32,773 nucleotides of DNA from a virus. Within the stretch, counting starts at the first letter, position 1. Each line of letters begins with the position of its first letter. This document shows positions 29,757-32,773 of this stretch, piece after piece. Location: positions 1-32,773 of IMG/VR virus record IMGVR_UViG_3300025138_000184; one strand, 5' to 3'. The notes beneath the pieces were generated by a model, which did no database searches, was not told the DNA's origin, and saw nothing but the letters and a program-made list of their open reading frames with translations. Position numbers and translations under genes: made by a program.

Positions 29757-29950
29757 TGGCTTGGCTTCATAAACTATCTAAAGAAGATAGAAGCATTCTT
29801 AGGACTGTGGTAAAACAGGTACACATGAAACATTTTCCGAAAGAGTTCTGTACTGATTATGAAGCTGACAAGTTAATCTCCTCCCTAGCCCCTTCCACTT
29901 TAGATAAGCTAGAGAAAATAGGTAAGGACTATCGGGTTGATAGAATTTAA
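29756..29950 (+). CDS. Hypothetical 64-aa protein before terminase
   Basis: Small helical protein: WLHKLSKEDRSILRTVVKQV, then HMKHFPKEFCTDYEADKLIS. It overlaps the stop of the previous gene by one base (TAATG) and its end overlaps the large terminase start by 14 nt. It may be part of the packaging region. No known domain is seen. Basic/acidic residues are balanced, unlike the preceding basic genes. Confidence 0.65.
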   Translation: MAWLHKLSKEDRSILRTVVKQVHMKHFPKEFCTDYEADKLISSLAPSTLDKLEKIGKDYRVDRI

Positions 29951-31454
29951 GTACAAGCCTGATGGTCAGGTGCTTAAAGACTTCATGCGTGATGATACTT
30001 TCTTTCGTGGCATAAGAGGACCAGTAGGCAGTGGCAAGTCTGTTAGTTGCTGTGTTGAAGTCTTCCGCAGATCAATAATGCAAAAACCAAATAAGGATGG
30101 AGTGCGTAGAAGCCGATGGGCGATTATACGAAACACCAATCCTCAGTTAAGAACCACCACAATAAAGACTTGGCTTGATTGGTTTCCCGAAGAAGAGTGG
30201 GGAAAGTTTATGTGGTCTGTGCCATTTACGCATCACATTAAGAAAGCCGATTTGGATATGGAGGTTTTGTTCTTAGCCCTTGATCGACCAGAGGATGTTA
30301 AGAAACTTCTATCATTAGAACTTACTGGCATATGGATTAACGAAGCAAGAGAAATACCTAAGAGTATTATTGATGCGTGTACTATGAGAGTGGGTCGATT
30401 CCCTTCCATGCGAGAAGGTGGACCAAGTTGGTCAGGAGTTATTGCAGATACCAACGCACCAGAAGAAGATCATTGGTGGCCTATAATGTCTGGAGAAGTT
30501 CCAATACCAGATCACATTCCTATTGAACAAGCACGTATGTTGGTAAAGCCTGACAACTGGAGCTTCTATTCTCAGCCCCCTGCTATGGAGGAAAAGCTAA
30601 CGGACGAAGGTTCTATAGATGATTATCTTGAAAGCAACAAAGCAGAAAACAAAAAGAATATGCTCAAGACATATTATCCCAACTTAGTAAAAGGAAAAAC
30701 TAAGAGTTGGATAGATGTTTATGTTATGAATAGACTTGGAACTATACAGGAAGGTAAGCCTGTGTATCCACACTTTGTTACTGAAACTCATGTGGCTACA
30801 GAAGAAATACCTATAGCTGTTGGTGTTCCTTTGTATATTGGAGTTGACTTTGGTTTAACTCCTGCTGCTGTATTTGGTCAGAAGGTAAGAGGTCGATGGC
30901 TCATACAGTCAGAGATTGTAGCTATTGATATGGGGATAGTTCGTTTCTCAGAACTTCTTAGACAAGAGATAGCAACACGGTTTAGTGATTTGGAAGTTCT
31001 TATATATGGCGATCCTGCAGGAGACTTTAGAGCACAGACAGATGAAAGTACACCATTTCAAATATTAAGAGGTGCAGGACTGCGAGCAACACCTGCTCCA
31101 AGCAATAGTGTTGACTTAAGATTGGAGTCTGTTACCTCTCAGTTAAACAAGATGGCAGATGGTAAGTCTGCTTTTTTAGTTGACCGACGATGCCCAAGTC
31201 TGATAAAGGGTTTTGAAGGTGGTTATGCCTACAAAAGAATACAAGCCTCTGGGGAACGATATGATGTTAAGCCCGAAAAGAATATGTATTCACACATACA
31301 CGATGCTTTGCAGTACTTACTTATTGGTGCAGGGGAAGGTAGAAGTCTTATGAATAACCAAAAGATGGCAATGCCTTTTCAAGCTCGTACAGGATTTGAT
31401 GTGTTTAATCGCAAGCCAACTGTTCAACGTAAATCATTTTGGTCGAGGATGTAA
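29937..31454 (+). CDS. Terminase large subunit
   Basis: ATP-driven motor and nuclease that packages DNA. The 505-aa product has Walker A GPVGSGKS (residues 28-35) and Walker B LTGIWINEAREI (about 129-140). Asn replaces the usual first Asp, the Glu136 being kept, as in related podovirus terminases. The nuclease domain has YIGVDFGLTPAA (about residue 300), VLIYGDPAGDFRA and HIHDALQYLLIGAG near the end. The start is a TTG with AAGGA 8 nt upstream, overlapping the previous gene by 14 nt. The length fits the family. Confidence 0.94.
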   Translation: MIEFKYKPDGQVLKDFMRDDTFFRGIRGPVGSGKSVSCCVEVFRRSIMQKPNKDGVRRSRWAIIRNTNPQLRTTTIKTWLDWFPEEEWGKFMWSVPFTHHIKKADLDMEVLFLALDRPEDVKKLLSLELTGIWINEAREIPKSIIDACTMRVGRFPSMREGGPSWSGVIADTNAPEEDHWWPIMSGEVPIPDHIPIEQARMLVKPDNWSFYSQPPAMEEKLTDEGSIDDYLESNKAENKKNMLKTYYPNLVKGKTKSWIDVYVMNRLGTIQEGKPVYPHFVTETHVATEEIPIAVGVPLYIGVDFGLTPAAVFGQKVRGRWLIQSEIVAIDMGIVRFSELLRQEIATRFSDLEVLIYGDPAGDFRAQTDESTPFQILRGAGLRATPAPSNSVDLRLESVTSQLNKMADGKSAFLVDRRCPSLIKGFEGGYAYKRIQASGERYDVKPEKNMYSHIHDALQYLLIGAGEGRSLMNNQKMAMPFQARTGFDVFNRKPTVQRKSFWSRM

Positions 31455-31456
31455 CC

Positions 31457-31906
31457 ATGTGTAAAAAAAGAAGAAGAGCACCAAAAGGAATAATTAATTC
31501 TGCAACAGGTGAGTCAATGACAGAAGAAGAAGCACGTGCTGAGATTGCAAGACTCAATGCAGAAACAAAAAGGATTCAAGCCAATACAGCTACAATACTT
31601 TCAAAAACAGAAGATATAAAAGCTAGTAATTTAGATAAAGTCCAAGCTGAAGATACGGCTGCTGCTACAACAACAAGTCTTGATGAAACACTTGCGTCTA
31701 TGGGTGGAACAACACAAGCTATATCTGAAATACAAGAAGAAACTTTTCAAGAAGTTAAGGGTGCATCTGAAAAAGAAAAGATGGAAACTCGTAAGCGTAA
31801 AGAACAACAACTGCAAAGGGCTGTTCGTCAAAGAAGAAGATCAGGCACAATGGGCAGACGATCTTTAATTACAGGTCAATTTGGTGGTCGTGGGTATAGG
31901 GGTTAA
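31457..31906 (+). CDS. Hypothetical 149-aa coiled-coil protein before portal
   Basis: Start at 31457 (MCKKRRRAPKG) is chosen because GAGG lies 8 nt upstream and the extra upstream residues overlap the terminase. The protein has a basic N-terminus, then a long helix with heptad-like Glu/Ile/Asn pattern (EEARAEIARLNAETKRIQAN), a Thr/Ser-rich middle and a basic Arg-Gly tail (RQRRRSGTMGRRSLITGQFG). It resembles small virion proteins that bind DNA or portal. It is eleven bases upstream of the portal gene. Family not recognised. Confidence 0.68.
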   Translation: MCKKRRRAPKGIINSATGESMTEEEARAEIARLNAETKRIQANTATILSKTEDIKASNLDKVQAEDTAAATTTSLDETLASMGGTTQAISEIQEETFQEVKGASEKEKMETRKRKEQQLQRAVRQRRRSGTMGRRSLITGQFGGRGYRG

Positions 31907-31917
31907 AGGATAAGTAT

Positions 31918-32773
31918 ATGAATATAGTTGATCCTAATTTTTCAGCGGATGAAAATATTAAGTCTTTATTAAGTCGTTATGAAAAAGCAACTGGTATTAA
32001 AGATCAGTTTAAAGATTTGTTTGAAGAGTGCTATGAAGTTGCTTTCCCTCAACGCAGAGGGTTCTTTAGTGAAACAATAGGTGAGAGAAGAGATGAAAAG
32101 ATTTTTGATGAAACTTGTGTCGTGGGTGTACAAGAGTTCGCCTCCCGACTCCAACAAGGACTTGTCCCCAACTTCGCAAGGTGGGCAGACTTCCAAGCAG
32201 GTTCGGAAACCCCCAAAGAAGAAAAAGAAGCGATCAACAACGAACTCGACGAAGTAACAGAGTACGTATTTGAAGTCTTGCAAAACTCAAACTTTAGCCA
32301 AGAGATACATGAATCCTTTATGGACTTGGCTGTTGGCACAGGAATACTTGGTGTAGAAGAAGGCAATGCTTTAAACCCTGTTAACTTCTCAGCTATTCCA
32401 TTAACAGATGTGGTACTTGATACAGGACCAGATGATAGAATAGATCATGTGTTTCGTGAAAGAGAAATGCGGTTTTCTGAAATAATGGTACTTTATCCAA
32501 AGGCAGAACTGTCAGAAGATTTAAGACGCTCCATTGCTACAAGTCCTGATGCTAAAACAAAACTTCTTGAGATTGTGTGTAAAGATTATAGCAAAAGAAA
32601 TGAAGAAGCTTTCTACCAAACAACAATACACGTTCAATCTAAAAGTTTAATAGAACATAAATCGTTTGATGGTGTGGGTTCTAATCCTTTTATTTGCTTT
32701 CGTTGGTCAAAATGTGCAGGAGAAATATACGGCAGAGGTCCACTTATGAATGCTCTCTCTGCAATTAAAACAT
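31918..32773 (+). CDS. Portal (head-tail connector) protein, N-terminal part
   Basis: Start of the portal gene, which is cut by the window end and continues at base 1 in the circular reading. It begins NIVDPNFSADENIKSLLSRY with a helix, then AFPQRRGFF and GVQEFASRLQQGLVPNFARW, matching podovirus connectors (WxxF/P..R and RLQQGL motifs). AAAGGATAAGTAT precedes ATG. The stretch 32119-32297 uses mostly C-ending codons, unlike the T-ending codons around it. Residue 146 corresponds to base 32353. Confidence 0.88.
   Translation, partial: MNIVDPNFSADENIKSLLSRYEKATGIKDQFKDLFEECYEVAFPQRRGFFSETIGERRDEKIFDETCVVGVQEFASRLQQGLVPNFARWADFQAGSETPKEEKEAINNELDEVTEYVFEVLQNSNFSQEIHESFMDLAVGTGILGVEEGNALNPVNFSAIPLTDVVLDTGPDDRIDHVFREREMRFSEIMVLYPKAELSEDLRRSIATSPDAKTKLLEIVCKDYSKRNEEAFYQTTIHVQSKSLIEHKSFDGVGSNPFICFRWSKCAGEIYGRGPLMNALSAIKT
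32353..32773. repeat. Terminal duplication of portal segment, right copy
   Basis: The right copy of the 421-nt duplication with bases 1-421. It differs at 11 sites, of which 8 are third codon positions, 3 are conservative first-position changes and 10 are transitions. Substitution pattern and intact frame show natural strain variation rather than random sequencing error. Confidence 0.95.

Overview
The window is an essentially complete, circularly permuted genome of a tailed phage with T7-like (podovirus) virion proteins. It opens inside the portal gene and closes inside the same gene: bases 32353-32773 repeat bases 1-421 with 11 mismatches, so the unit length is about 32,352 bp. AT-rich composition, size, lack of integrase, DNA polymerase and phage RNA polymerase, and the mixture of gp11/gp12/gp14/gp15/gp16-type proteins with DUF6321/DUF5872-type small proteins and a 3TM holin suggest a marine phage of an alphaproteobacterium, in the style of HTVC010P-type pelagiphages. 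That placement is inference from gene content; no search was run.

Layout. Late genes lie on the + strand and, across the junction, form one long block. A divergent control region (27735-28099) is followed by the small terminase (28100), six small mostly basic proteins (28628-29950), the large terminase (29937), a coiled-coil protein, and the portal (31918 to the end, continuing at 1). Then come scaffold, a gp13/GNAT-like protein, major capsid, decoration protein, tail tubular proteins A and B, three internal (ejection) proteins, a 1001-residue tail fibre with nineteen 12-residue repeats, three small proteins, and a lysis cassette of small membrane proteins, a 3TM holin and a T4-type lysozyme. 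The block stops at a strong hairpin terminator (20628-20670).

Early genes lie on the - strand, read from 27734 down to about 20620: a 131-aa protein, a 30-aa membrane peptide, a DUF932 protein, two winged-helix-like proteins, a zinc ribbon, a Holliday-junction-resolvase-like nuclease, a DnaT-like protein overlapping a probable helicase-loader-like protein, a YqaJ exonuclease, an ERF annealing protein, an excisionase-like HTH protein, an SSB-like protein and a last 64-aa protein.

How it seems to work: with no polymerase of its own, the phage probably recruits the host replisome through the DnaT-like/loader pair. Exonuclease, annealing protein, SSB-like protein and resolvase would build and resolve concatemers, which the terminase packages into a T7-like capsid. 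Transcription would use host RNA polymerase from the divergent region, punctuated by hairpins and terminators in the early operon. The least ordinary features are a hairpin between a strong Shine-Dalgarno and the tail-tubular-A start, paired hairpins and terminator-plus-small-gene units in the early operon, a 149-nt overlap of the two replication genes, and the diverged terminal copies of the portal gene.
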